In this document: positions 10,702 to 21,170 of the stretch, piece by piece
How the letters are laid out: each line of letters begins with the position of its first letter
How positions within the stretch are numbered: position 1 is the stretch's first letter
Notes under the pieces: generated by a model
Told to the model about the DNA's origin: nothing
Databases searched by the model: none
What the model saw: only the letters and a program-made list of their open reading frames with translations
Made by a program: the position numbers and the translations under genes
Source: Diphasiastrum complanatum
Taxonomy: Eukaryota; Streptophyta; Lycopodiopsida; Lycopodiales; Lycopodiaceae
Direction: 5' to 3'
Length of the DNA stretch: 64,000 bases
Assembly (NCBI GenBank): GCA_029204225.1
Contig: CM055093.1
Span: forward strand, 18,379,041-18,443,040

Positions 10702-11318
10702 TCACGATTGAAGCCTAAACTCCTCATTCACCAATATCTCTTGCAAATCCAGCATGCTTGGTAAAGTCCTTTGAATGGAAAAGCTTTGAGCAAGATTAGC
10801 ATGATCATCCAACAAGCCATTAAGAACAACTTGAACAAGTTCTACGTCCTTAATGCTCTCATCAATACATGCAAGCTCATCATTGTAGGCTTTAACCCTC
10901 AAAACAAAAACATGAGCACTCTCTTCCTTTTTTTGCAAACTAGCAAAGATTTGTCTTCTTAGGGTTAGGACCCTAGATGTAGACTTAGATTCATAAAGCT
11001 TCTTTAATGAATCCCAAGTCTCCTTTGATGTAATGCACTTACCAACTTCCTTGAGAAGCTCATTGGTAACATTCATCTTAATCATGTGTAGAGCTCTTTT
11101 AGCTCTCTTATCATACCTCAACTGATCTTAGGGTGCTTGAGGCCTCTCCTCCACACAACAATCTCCATCAACTCATTCATCTCCAATAAGGACTCCATCC
11201 TCACCTTCCAAGTAGAATAGTTTATTGAGGTAAGCCTATCATTGCCGTCCAACATGTAGCCACTGATCTTCACTTTGAACCCGTTCCAATGCACAAAGCT
11301 CTCCCTTGAAATCAACAA
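10702..11318 (-). pseudogene. Copia-B gag
   Basis: Two overlapping frames encode a UBN2-type Gag. The 5' part contains LTSINYSTWKVRMESLLEM. After a one-base frame change near 11118 it continues through RAKRALHMIKMNV, LTLRRQIFASLQK, FVLRVKAYNDEL and VVLNGLLDD. It ends with a TGA at 10702-10704, in frame with the downstream zinc-knuckle frame, at almost the same position as the TAG in Copia-A. The frameshift shows it is dead, but the frame stays open between the shift and the stop. Confidence 0.85.
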
Positions 11319-11842
11319 ATGAAATTCAAGAAGAAATCACAAAGATATGGAACATTCTATCATGTCCTTTTTGTCTTCTTTCTATCGATTCCTAGCACAT
11401 AGAATCTTGATTTCTTGATCACAATAGATCTAAACACAATATGATGAACTTTTGCTAACACCTAAGATGGAAATGCACTCTTGAAAAGTCCAGCAACCTG
11501 AAAATCAAGAGATTCTATCAAATTTAGATTTTCTCCAAAAATGCAAAATATTGATTCAAGAAAAATCTAGACGCAAAAGCTAGAATCTTGATATGACATA
11601 TACTAGAATATACAATTCTCTACCATAGGCAATTTTTGTCTCCAAATTCCAGTGAATGGATTCAATAATCGGCCTACGACAAGTGATTTGACCTAAAATG
11701 GTGATAGGATCACAAAGATCCACTTTTTATGCTTCCAACAACTTGATTTGAGTGTGTAGAGCCTCCAAATCCACATAGAATTTATGGCGCTCTCAAATCC
11801 ACCACTAGAAATGGTCGAATCTCCAAATTTGACCTGCAACCT
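11319..11842 (-). other. Copia-B leader
   Basis: Non-coding segment between primer site and gag. A degenerate copy of this leader, plus U5, recurs at 33551-34332. Confidence 0.75.
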
Positions 11843-11854
11843 GCTCTAATACCA
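11843..11854 (-). promoter_or_regulatory. Primer-binding site of Copia-B
   Basis: TGGTATTAGAGC on the minus strand abuts the LTR. It differs by one base from the usual initiator tRNA-Met complement TGGTATCAGAGC. Confidence 0.85.
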
Positions 11855-12492
11855 TGTGAAAAATACAGATTCAAAATGCACTTAATGGATCTTTGATCTT
11901 GGGTCAATTTGATCAACACATCTAGAACTGATCAAATAGAAATCAACAATTTTAGCATGCTAGTCTTGCATAAATCATAAAGATCTAATCATAAACATCA
12001 AAATACAGTAAGGTATTGTTCCTGTCCGTACATCAACAACAGCCTACTGTCCTTCACACGTGTGGATTCAAGATCTACAAGAAAATTAATATTCTACACA
12101 TAGAAACTCAAGATATATGAGAAAATGACATGAGATGGACATAGAATCAACAAAGATGAGATCTCCACATGAATGATCAACATATGATTATGGTCTCCAC
12201 AATGTACAACTATTTATAATAGCCATAATGTCATTTGGCCCTATTCTCCAACTATGCCCGCCCTAAAATGACAACTAAGTACTTAACCAAAAACCTAGAA
12301 ATTATGGTCCAAATGCAATGTACCAAAATTAACCCATTAGAATGGGTCCAAACACGGCCTCATCCACTTAGCTACTCGTTAAAAATAGTAAGAACACTAT
12401 TTAGAGCCTTTTTGACATTTATGAAACTAACTCTTTACTTTGGCCTCCAAAATTGCCAATTAAAATGTCGAAACTAGTTGACAATTTTCACA
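11855..12492 (-). repeat. 5' LTR of Copia-B
   Basis: 638 bp with inverted ends TGTGAAAA and TTTTTCACA. A TATA-like TATAAATAG lies near 12212 on the minus strand, and a CACACGTGTG palindrome at 12055-12064 is about 200 bp from the U5 end. Partial copies occur at 33551-33813 and 61178-61632. No matching 3' LTR remains because the element is truncated. Confidence 0.85.
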
Positions 12493-12566
12493 TGCTAGCA
12501 TGCTCCTAAAACACATGAAGTACTTGAAACAACAAAGTCTCTAAGTTGCCTCTAAGGTATAGTGAT

Positions 12567-12616
12567 GCATACAAGATTGTTAAAAACAAAAGCATACAAG
12601 ATTGTTAAAAACAAAA
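12567..12616. repeat. Two-copy 25-bp tandem repeat
   Basis: Two exact adjacent copies of a unit beginning GCATACAAGATTGTT. A third, partial and degraded copy may follow. Non-coding and close to the outer edge of Copia-B. Confidence 0.85.
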
Positions 12617-14417
12617 GCATCTAAGATACAAGGTTGTTACGAACATTAATTGGTTCAATAAATGACTTGGTGGAAAAGAAAACTTGACTTAAAGGAGGTG
12701 AATCATTTGGAAGATATGATTAGTTTTGTCTTTGATTGGTTATAAAGAGAGTTTGTAGATGTTTGATGTTGTAAGCTTGTTAGAAGCATGACCAATTTTC
12801 AATCCTTGGTTCAATGGAAGATGCCATAAAAATGTGGACTCGTAGGAGAGGCAAGATGCAGTAAAGCCCAGACTCTTCAATTTAATCCCAGAAGCTTAAT
12901 ATTAGGTACCTGGAGTAGACAATAATTCACCAGGTCACCTCCTTTCTAAGGCTAAGAACTAGATTGTTGGGATGTAACTATTGATAGTTGGAGAGTCAAT
13001 CATGGTGTTGGGATTGATGTGGATGGTTGGTGTGCATGTATGTACATGGGAGAGTGCCTTCGACAATCCATACAAATAGGTAAGAGTCAATCATGTATGT
13101 ACATGGGAGAGTGCCTTTGACAATCCATACAAATAGGTAGGAGATTTCAAGTATAACATCCTCCCTGAAAAGGTGGAAGGTTTGCATGTAGATTATCCAT
13201 GGACGTCTCAACAATATATAGTAAGGGGTGAAATCCTAGATTTTGGGATGGACATTAACAACACTTCATGATGTTGATGTGGGTTCATGAAGCTATAGGA
13301 TCATAGCTCTTATTAATCAACGTTACTACGATGATTGGTTTCTAATTATGTGGTACCGAGTTTAGAGATAGATCCTCAAAGATGTAAAAGTTTTTATCAT
13401 AACAAAAATCGATTCTTAAATTCCCCAAATTTGAAAGCTTAGTAACAAATAGTGTACTTTGCTACAATAATAACAATAATAGCCTCAACAACCAACTATG
13501 TTAGCCATCCACTAACTTTTTTCTTAGACGTGCTAGTTAGTCGTATAGATAATAGACGTTAATTAACAGTATGGTCATGCTAGTGCTCAAGAATTTACGA
13601 TATTATGATGTATGGAACATCAAACAACAATCAAAACATCTTCGATAGAGCTATGCCAAGGTTATTCAACCATCGTGGAATGATATTTGGATATCAATTT
13701 TTTCAAGGTGGCGTTCAAGTAATTTTTTTGCAAGAGTTTGTTGTCTGTAAACTACAAGGCAAAGATAGGATATAACAAATTATGATTCTAAGGTAGGAGA
13801 CATTAAATTGGAATATTATGTGCATTGGTCAATGTGCTCTACTAAGATTTAGTCTCAAGGTGTTAAGAGCCATAAAGGGGAAATACTGGTCTTACCTCAT
13901 AAAAATTATTGAAAAATAAGATAAAAGGTTTTAATTAGGTACATTTTCCCAATCGTAATTTTTTGTAAGTAGGTACATATCGTGGTGAAAACTTATTGTT
14001 GTGCCATGGCAAATTGGTTAGCAGTTCAAGGCACTAATTTAGTCACAATGTAGATGAATCAAGGATTCAATACCAATGTTGAATCATGTGAAGAACTACT
14101 CTCTCCTTTTGATGAAACAACATGAAATATAATGGTGAAGTTTTGTTAGATTGCACAAACTTTGCTATGTTGCTTTTTGCTAGACGTCGTCAAACTTCTA
14201 TGCATATTTGCTTAATCTAGATCTTGGGGCATCATATGGGGCCTTTTAATGTTGCCATAAAGTTTCAGCAGAATGCTTATATTCTAGGACTGCATATTTA
14301 TGACGTCACTTTTGTGCCTAGTTTTATGCTTTACTTGCTATGAAATGTTGTGGATGATCTTTGACCTTGATTATTTTTTCGAGGCTATGCTTATTGTATT
14401 AACATGTTTGTTTGCAG
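12617..14417. other. Unassigned region, apart from a 57-bp duplication
   Basis: No transposon domain or convincing gene was found. A short ESCEELLSPFDETT frame near 14085-14126 might be an exon upstream of the pair at 14.4 kb, but its splice sites are unclear. Confidence 0.4.
13035..13148. repeat. Two-copy 57-bp tandem repeat
   Basis: Units at 13035-13091 and 13092-13148 start CATGTATGTACATGGGAGAG and diverge at a few positions. The minus-strand open frame across them, with repeated YLFVWIV and GTLPCTYM, is produced by the duplication and is not a gene. Confidence 0.85.
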
Positions 14418-14642
14418 ATTGATTGAATTCATAGAAACATGTGCAGATCCTCTACTTCCAATGTGAGTTGTCTTTCTTGTATAAGGCTGTAAATTGTTTC
14501 TTGTCGTTAGAGGTACAGTGTATAGTTGTTAAGAATGTGATTATTTTGGGTATGACTTGAGTGTCTTATTGCTATGTAGTACTCGTGGTCCAATAATGGC
14601 AGAATGGGACAAATGGTTCAGGCAACCAACTGAGCCAAATCG
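14418..14642 (+). CDS. Two candidate exons of an unrecognised gene
   Basis: Exon a (14418-14462) follows a TTTGCAG acceptor and ends at GTGAGT. Exon b (14580-14642) follows TATGTAG and ends at a GTGTTG donor. The phases match exactly (2+1) across the 117-bp intron. Spliced, they encode a stop-free peptide with LIEFIETCADPLLP at the start and IMAEWDKWFRQPTEPN at the end. It reads like a conserved globular protein rather than a retroelement, but I do not recognise the family. I could not place flanking exons with confidence, so this may be an internal part of a gene or a captured fragment. No neighbour suggests a role. Confidence 0.45.
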
Positions 14643-16125
14643 GTGTTGTTGGTGATTACATACCTTTTTTATTGGTAACATGGATTCTCATGTCAATCTC
14701 ATTGGAATTCTTTAGGGCCCATTTGGGTTGAATACTATGATATCTCTAGATGTTAGCATTTTAGCAACTCAATGTCGGTAAGCTTTGTTCACTTTATGGG
14801 GTGTCATCACTTACTTGATCACTTGAATATATTGATTCTGGAAATATAGTTTAATTCATCATCACATGGGAGTTTTATTGTGATTAGAAGGACAATTTTT
14901 TTTTCTAGTGAGCCAAAGAAAATATCCTGGGATGTACTTTCCTTCTTAGGTAGGACTTTATGCAACTTGTTGTATCAAGTATTTATTGCAACACTCTTAA
15001 TTGTCTTCACCACTTGTGAAGATGGGCATAAATTTAAACTTATCACTTCTTTTTGAAAGTTATGTGCATGAGTTATGTATGGACATACGATTTGGACCAT
15101 TGTAGACACTAATCGAATCTTTTCTTCACAATACACCTCTAGATTGTTATTCACATTGTCATTTCTGTAGTTAAATAAAACTTGAATGAATAAAATGTGG
15201 ATTTCTAGCTAATTGGGATCCTTGATAATTTAACATTCTTTAGCAAAAAAACATCTAGCCCCTAAAAGTCACTCTTTAGTTTTCATAGTTGAGTGCTCTA
15301 CTATGCTATTTTGCTTTTGCAAGTGATTATTTTTCACTAAGATTTAGCTGCTGCAAGTTTTGAAACTCTAATTACTCTATAAAAGAAACCTCAAATAAGA
15401 TGATTTGTAGCTAAAAATTGACACCATTATTTTTGTCATTCAATTTCTTTGAGATATCACAATCAGGACATTTTGCGGTGAACTAAATTATGTAAGCTAG
15501 AACTTTGTCAGTAGATTCGATGACCAAGAATGGTCTTTGTCCAAAGACTACTTTGCAATTATGATATTGTTGTATTGTAGCTTGTAGGTTACGTAGGAGT
15601 GATGCCACTACTTCATGTCAAACGTCATAATCAAACTCTATTCATACGCAAGTGGAAAGTTAAATTTGCCTCGAAGGATGTAGTGTCCTACAACTAAATT
15701 TTTTCTTTATACAACTTGTGTTATTCATGTGACTACATCAAAGGCTAAGTGGTAGGGTGCAAAACCTTTTTGGACTTGTGCAAAGTACATCCGTAGGAAG
15801 AGACTTAACAATGATATTACAACTCATCGGAGACTTTAAAATCAAATGTTACAATTCATACTCAAAATCCATGGATTATTTTAGCCAATGAAACCATCAA
15901 ATAAGGGAGCGCATTTGTCTCTCCAAAAAGAGACATGTTGCTTTATTGATATCTACAAATTTTACAACAAAATTCTTGAAATCACTAACTAAGCATCAGA
16001 TTTTTAAAAGACAATTTACAACCTAAGATGACATATGTGCAGTCTAAGTTCATGACATGGAAATTGATTCGGTTCATATGTACATGTCCAAGCAATTCCA
16101 GCTTCAAATCTAGTACCTTAACATT
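14643..16125. other. Unassigned region
   Basis: No secure feature. A phrase near 15625-15700 (an FIRKWKVKFASKDVV-like frame) is faintly like a Ty3 integrase tail, but it is too weak to call. Confidence 0.35.
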
Positions 16126-16129
16126 TCAT

Positions 16130-17140
16130 ATTTTGGTGTCGGGTCTTGAGGCTAAATGAACCATATACCAATGATTTGTCGCCTTAGACGTGGTCACGTT
16201 GAGCTTTTTGCACAAAACAAGAGATGAAGTTATGAGTGCTTCAAGAGTCTAGTACTATATTAATATCTTTCCCTATGACCCGAAGGCACAACAATTCATT
16301 AGGCCTGAAAGGTAATGTACTAAATTGACATTGACACCCCTGAACAACCTTGAACTGAATCAATTTCAACTTTTCGTAATTTGCCTGTTGGTAAATCAAT
16401 GGCCATAGTAGTAGGTGATGATTTGTTCCGATGATCTGGATAGTTCTTCATGAGGTGCCTTAACTTTTTATAGATAAAGCAAATATTGTTTTTAATAACC
16501 CTTATCCTATCTTTTGATTTTGTAACATTTTTTTTAGTTTAGGTTTTTTCTTATGGGTAGCTTTATCAAGTACATCAAAAAAAGAAAAAAGTTGATCATT
16601 TGTTATTTTTGGTTTTTGGATTGCAAGCATCGGGTTTTGATTTTGCTTATGGAAGGTGAGCACTGTACTACCAGAAGCATGCAACACACGAATAACGTAC
16701 TCAAATGTAGTCAAAACATCTTGCTTATATTTATTTGGTAATCGACCAACAATCCTTGTACAAACTGCCATTGGGCCAATTTTTTGTCAAACAAGGGCAC
16801 TTTAGTCATAATATAGTCCATAAACTCTTGGACATACACATCCAGGCTATGGTTGCCCATGCGACCTTTCATAAACTGCTTATACATTTTACAATCATCT
16901 ATGACCATGCAGGCAACTAAGAATTGCTTCTTGAATAGGTCCCTCCACATGGAGGCCTTTCACTTAAGATACAAAAGTTTTGAGGATATTCTTTCGTCCT
17001 TAGGTACATTGTGCAAATTAAAGTAGCTAGAACAATAGTTAATCCAATCTTCAACCACTTCGAGCTTCCTGTGCTTACACTAATTCATAAAAATCTCAGG
17101 TTGGTAGCCTAAGTGGTTGGATATGACAAATTGCAATTGG
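16130..17140 (-). pseudogene. Ty3/gypsy gag and protease relic
   Basis: On the minus strand, right to left, degraded frames give a retrotransposon-gag domain: VEDWINYCSSYF, KASMWRDLFKKQF, GRMGNHSLDVYVQEFMDY, WQFVQGLLVDYQ. A linker follows, then one zinc knuckle (CFIYKKLRHLMKNYPDH, with two of its four ligands changed to Tyr) and traces of a protease. Gag forms the particle and the knuckle binds RNA. The lost ligands and several frameshifts make it dead. RT and integrase are absent to its left. The hAT-like element lies just to its right. Confidence 0.7.
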
Positions 17141-17175
17141 TTAAACAAATATTGCAATTGCTTATCAAGCAATAT

Positions 17176-17183
17176 ATTTAGAC
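17176..17183. repeat. 8-bp target duplication, left copy (ATTTAGAC)
   Basis: ATTTAGAC recurs exactly at 18217-18224 on the other side of the inverted termini. Confidence 0.8.
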
Positions 17184-18216
17184 CATAGTTGCAGCGAATC
17201 GCGATTTGCTGGGTCCCGATTCTAAACCTAGCATCGCAATTTTATTTTATTTTTTTGGAAAAATATCTTATGGCTGAGATTTTTTTAGGGGATCAATGGT
17301 CAAACCAACATTTTGCCTCTCAGAAGTGCAGTAGATGGGGGACAACAGATCTTATTTTCAGTAGCTATCGGGTTGTTATTTGCCCTGGTTTTCAGTAAAT
17401 GTCAATCCTACAGTTTGGGCTATCAATTGTATGGATGATGATCACTTTTGCAATCATTTCACTAGAAATGTGAGTGCAATGTGCATATAGTTGGGGGCAT
17501 AAATATTGGGCACTTTTCGGCGTGCATTTGGACCCCATTTTTATCTACGGGGGGGCGGTAGCATTTTTATCTATAGTGTCTATATAGCAGGAAGTCCTAG
17601 GGGTTTGGGGGGCGGTAGCCCCTCGAGAAACAAGGGGGTTCGGGGGGCGATAGCCTCTCGGTGAGAGTTTGGGGGGCAACGCCCCTCAATGGCGGGGTCT
17701 GGGGGCTGCCAGTATACCCCGGCCCCGACGGTAAGGCCTCTTCATGATCTGGACTTCCAACTCCCTGAGTGAAAACACACTTTTTGGTGTTTTGCATCCC
17801 CTTGGTCCTTTGGTTGTTCGCTCTCTCAGCATTATGTTATTGTGTAAATTAGTCATCCAATGTCAATTCTAAATCGCCATTGAAGCCCTTCTCCAGGGTG
17901 CATGGTTGGATAGCACCATTATATATACTTGCTTTATTATAACCAGAATCTCAGATTCATGTTCATTGTTTCTTGTCTACACTAGATTCTGTTGTCAATT
18001 ATAATAGGATTAATGCACCTAAACTGGACCATCGTGCACACGAAATGTCGGCAAACTACACAGTCATAATGCTCTCAATCAAAGCTTTCATCTGACACCC
18101 ACATTGCCTAATTTTTTTATTTAAAAAAAAATGATTCTGCACGATTCTAGAAAAATCCCGAAATGCGATTTTGACCGCAATTTTGAATTCCAATTCAGAA
18201 TCATGGTGCAACTATG
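17184..18216. mobile_element. Non-autonomous hAT-like DNA transposon
   Basis: A 1033-bp segment bounded by perfect 10-bp inverted termini, CATAGTTGCA and TGCAACTATG, and an exact 8-bp direct repeat ATTTAGAC. Eight-base duplications and short terminal repeats beginning CA are typical of the hAT superfamily. Subterminal AATCGC/GCGATT words recur near both ends, as hAT transposase binding sites often do. There is no transposase frame, so it would need a helper. The middle carries a GC-rich degenerate tandem block. The superfamily call is inferred from terminal structure alone. Confidence 0.75.
17549..17735. repeat. GC-rich degenerate tandem repeat inside the hAT-like element
   Basis: About four imperfect units of roughly 30-35 bp built on the pattern GGGGTTTGGGGGGCGGTAGC, varying between CGGTAGCCCC, CGATAGCC and CAACGCCCC. 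It stands out sharply from the AT-rich surroundings. Function unknown. Confidence 0.75.
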
Positions 18217-18224
18217 ATTTAGAC
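18217..18224. repeat. 8-bp target duplication, right copy (ATTTAGAC)
   Basis: Matches 17176-17183. Confidence 0.8.
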
Positions 18225-19479
18225 ATCGTATTAGAATTACCACAAGACAATATTGCTGAAATTTCACAATTCTAGCTTGACTAGTTTGATCCATTTTGTC
18301 TTGTACCATGATGAGGTGGCTTTGACATGTGGAATAGATCTATAGACAATGTGTATATATATATTCCTCATTTGAGGTCTTGAGGCATCATTTCATATGA
18401 GTACAAATGGCTGTTTTCCATTGGAGAGAATATAGGGCTAAAAACAACAAATGTTACCTAGTAAAGGAATCTCTCCCACATGAAGATCAAAGTTAGGGTT
18501 GATTGGCCACATTAGGTTATTGATTTAGGTCTGAAATGTTTGGGGAAAAACCCTAAACCCAAGATCCAAGGTAGCTATGTAAAAATATCTATGTAAATCT
18601 TGATAGAATTTGATGTAGAAATCAAGAATTTGAGTTTTCCAATACATTGTTTGCTTGTGGTGAGTTGTAGCTTGATAGTATTGTCAATCTTTGATGTGTA
18701 ATAACTTGTTTTGAAATGTCATTAGTTTTTTATAGTTCTTGAAAGGTTGTTGCACCTTCAAACCTAAGTTTTGATCAAAATCTATGTGCCAATGTGGAGC
18801 AATTGCCAAGACAAGGTAGAATTGTGATCTAGATTTGATTTTCGAGTACTGGTATGCATTCAATTTGATTCTTTGTCCAAACTCCATTGCTTTATGATTG
18901 ATTAGGATCCTTTTGCACCTATAACATACAAATTGGGACAAAAATTTGCAGCCTGTATATCTTGTTGTGAAAATCACTATTTGATAAAGTGATTTCTGGC
19001 AATTTCTGAGTGGAAATTGGGAGAAAATCCTTGCTTAGGTAGTGATGAAGACTTAGGCCTCTCATGTAGGCAAAAATGTGGGGACCAGCTCAAAATTGAT
19101 GCCTATCTTAGCATTTTTGGATAAGAAGCAACTTTGAACCATGTTTCTTGGTGATAACATGAATTTAATGAAGTTTTCTGTTACTAAATTGCATGTCATA
19201 CATTTGATTCTCAGCAATTTTCAATCTAGAATGATGAGGAATTTTTGGGTTTGACATCAACTGAGGACCAATAGGATCCACAACACAATTGTTGTTTGAT
19301 CAATTTTTGTTAATTTTGATGATAAAATTATCAAAAACTTAGGGTTTTATTTGAATGAGGGCCAGCCATCTATCTATAGCCAAATCACTGTGGGACAATA
19401 ACACATATAGATAACTACTTGCAAATGGGGCACATTAGGCCAAGTAAATTGCCAGAGGGGGCTCAAGTACGTAAGACTA
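18225..19479. other. Unassigned region before a Ty3 relic
   Basis: No reading frame, terminal repeat or RNA gene recognised. It may include leader sequence of the following Ty3 relic, since phrases such as GGAAAAACCCTAAACCC recur in retroelement leaders, but this is not demonstrated. Confidence 0.35.
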
Positions 19480-20880
19480 AGAAGGATGAGGAGTTTCACT
19501 TGTGTAGATTACAAGGGTCTACATAAATTCACTTTTAAAAACAACTACGCACTTCCTAGTGATGCTTCCAAGATTGGTTTTAGGACCAAATTTGGCCACT
19601 ATGTGTTTTTAGTCTTACATTTTGGTTTGATTAATGCTCCCACAACCTTCCAACAAATGATGAACAACTTATTTCATCCATATTTGGGAAAGTTTGCGGT
19701 AGTGTTTTTGGATGACATTCTCATCTATACTAAAACACTAAGAGCATCTAATGCATCTCTGTGTTGTGCTAAGAATACTTAGACAAGAGTTGCTTTTTGC
19801 AAAATCGTCAAAATGTGAAAATTTCAAACTTGAACTTCTTTATCTTGGTCATAAATTACCACTTTCGAGGATTGATCCGACAAAGATAAAGATAAGGATA
19901 GTCATGGAGTTGTTCCTTAAATTTTTTTGCCAATTAAAGTCATTCTTAGGATATATAATTTTCTTCTAAAATTTTACAAAATGTTATTTTGAAATTGTAG
20001 CACCTCTTAATAATGTTTTGAAGGGAGTTAGGACTAAAAAAAAGAAACAAAACCATCCATTTAGAGGTTTGAAAATCTCAAAGATTTTAATCATCTATGC
20101 TCCTGTATTGTAGATAACAAATCTGGATTTATCTTACATCATTAAACTGATGCAAGTGATTTGACAATAGGAGCAATACTTCTATAGGAGGGTAGGCTTG
20201 TTGCTTTTGAAAGTCAGAAGTTGTTTGATCCTCATATGTTACACCTTATAGGAAAATGAACTTCTTGCGGTGATTCATGCCAAGGCATTACTTGTGTGGT
20301 AATCAACTCATAGTTTTCATCAATCACCAATCCCATAAGTATTTTTGTAATCATAATGATTGCTGAGGTAAAAAGGCTTGTTGGGCTGAGCTTAGGTAGG
20401 AATTTAACTTTGAAATATGTTATATTAAAAGCACCTCTAATAGGGTTGCTGATACACTAAGTCAAATATGTGAAGTTGAACTTGCTTTCATAGAGATCTC
20501 TAAAGACTTCTACCTCTCATTGAGAGGTCTTTGTGAAAAAGGATCTTATTTTGGACCTATTTGGAAAAAGGTACAATTAGACATGATGAGCAAGGGTAGT
20601 GAGATTTATTCACAAGGTGCTTAGTCTAGTTTGAAAGTTAGAAAGGTAGATCGATTTCTCATTTGAAATGAACTTTTGTTAGGAGTGTAAAAATTTGCAT
20701 GCCAAGGGTTGATGCCATCAAGTGTCGAAGGGAATGTTTTTGGTCAAAGATACAAGCCTTTGTAGAGTTTTATGTTTTCAAATGCGAGTAGTGCCGGTTG
20801 AATAAAATTGAAATGTCAAAGTTTGGATTCTTGCATCCATTAAATATACTTAATAAGAGATGGGACAATATCTTAAATCT
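19480..20880 (+). pseudogene. Ty3/gypsy pol relic (RT, RNase H, integrase start)
   Basis: The plus-strand frame begins inside RT (CVDYKGLHKFTFKNNYALP), then a deletion joins it to FRTKFGHYVFLVLHFGL, NAPTTFQQMMN and the catalytic palm FAVVFLDDILIY with the DD pair intact. Frameshifted blocks follow: FAKSSKCENF, LYLGHKL, QLKSFLGY, an RNase H trace (ENELLAVIHAK) and an integrase zinc/core start (CRLNKIEMSKFGFL, KRWDNI). Many stops lie in the RNase H part. No LTRs were identified. RT-RNase H-integrase order is the Ty3 arrangement. Non-functional. Confidence 0.8.
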
Positions 20881-20939
20881 ATGCGTAAAACATATGTACA
20901 TGCCAAGAGGGCTCTCACCCAGTTTTCTAAAAAATATCT

Positions 20940-21170
20940 CAATTGGAATTAGGGTTAATGGTTGTAATGTTAATTGAAAGTATTAATGGATGTAGGGTTA
21001 ATGCATACTGTTATTGGATCTTAGTGTTAATTGTGGATCATCCATGCATGCTGGATTTGATTTATGCTATCGCTCTCATGGGATCGAACCTCTGCGTGAC
21101 GACTAACTTCATCTCCTTGATGCTTATGTGCTTGGATCTTGGGTTAAGGATATGATAAAATTTATTCATT
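20940..21170 (+). repeat. Retroelement fragment shared with 62.9 kb
   Basis: The segment with TATGCTATCGCTCTCATGGG and ACTAACTTCATCTCCTTGAT reappears on the opposite strand at about 62885-63070. There it lies between copia integrase/gag remnants and LTR-like sequence. It probably represents an LTR end with the beginning of the internal region of one copia family. The function of the conserved ACTAACTTC block is unclear. Confidence 0.5.

Larger units (their letters stand above)
2538..12492 (-). mobile_element. Copia-B, Ty1/copia element split by Copia-A
   Basis: This minus-strand copia element reads, from right to left, 5' LTR (11855-12492), primer site, leader, gag, zinc knuckle, protease remnant and integrase. 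It is then interrupted at 9240/9241 by Copia-A and resumes at 2998 with the integrase-RT linker and the start of RT. It is truncated at 2538, so the RT core, RNase H and 3' LTR are missing. The coding region carries stops, frameshifts and deletions. The GATCC duplication on both sides of Copia-A shows that the two halves were once contiguous. Confidence 0.85.

Noticed and set aside
12996-13214. Minus-strand frame with repeated YLFVWIV and GTLPCTYM
   Set aside because: Produced by the 57-bp tandem duplication. No motif and no homology.
15600-15770. Weak Ty3 integrase C-terminus-like phrase
   Set aside because: Only a few scattered residues match and there is no supporting neighbour domain.
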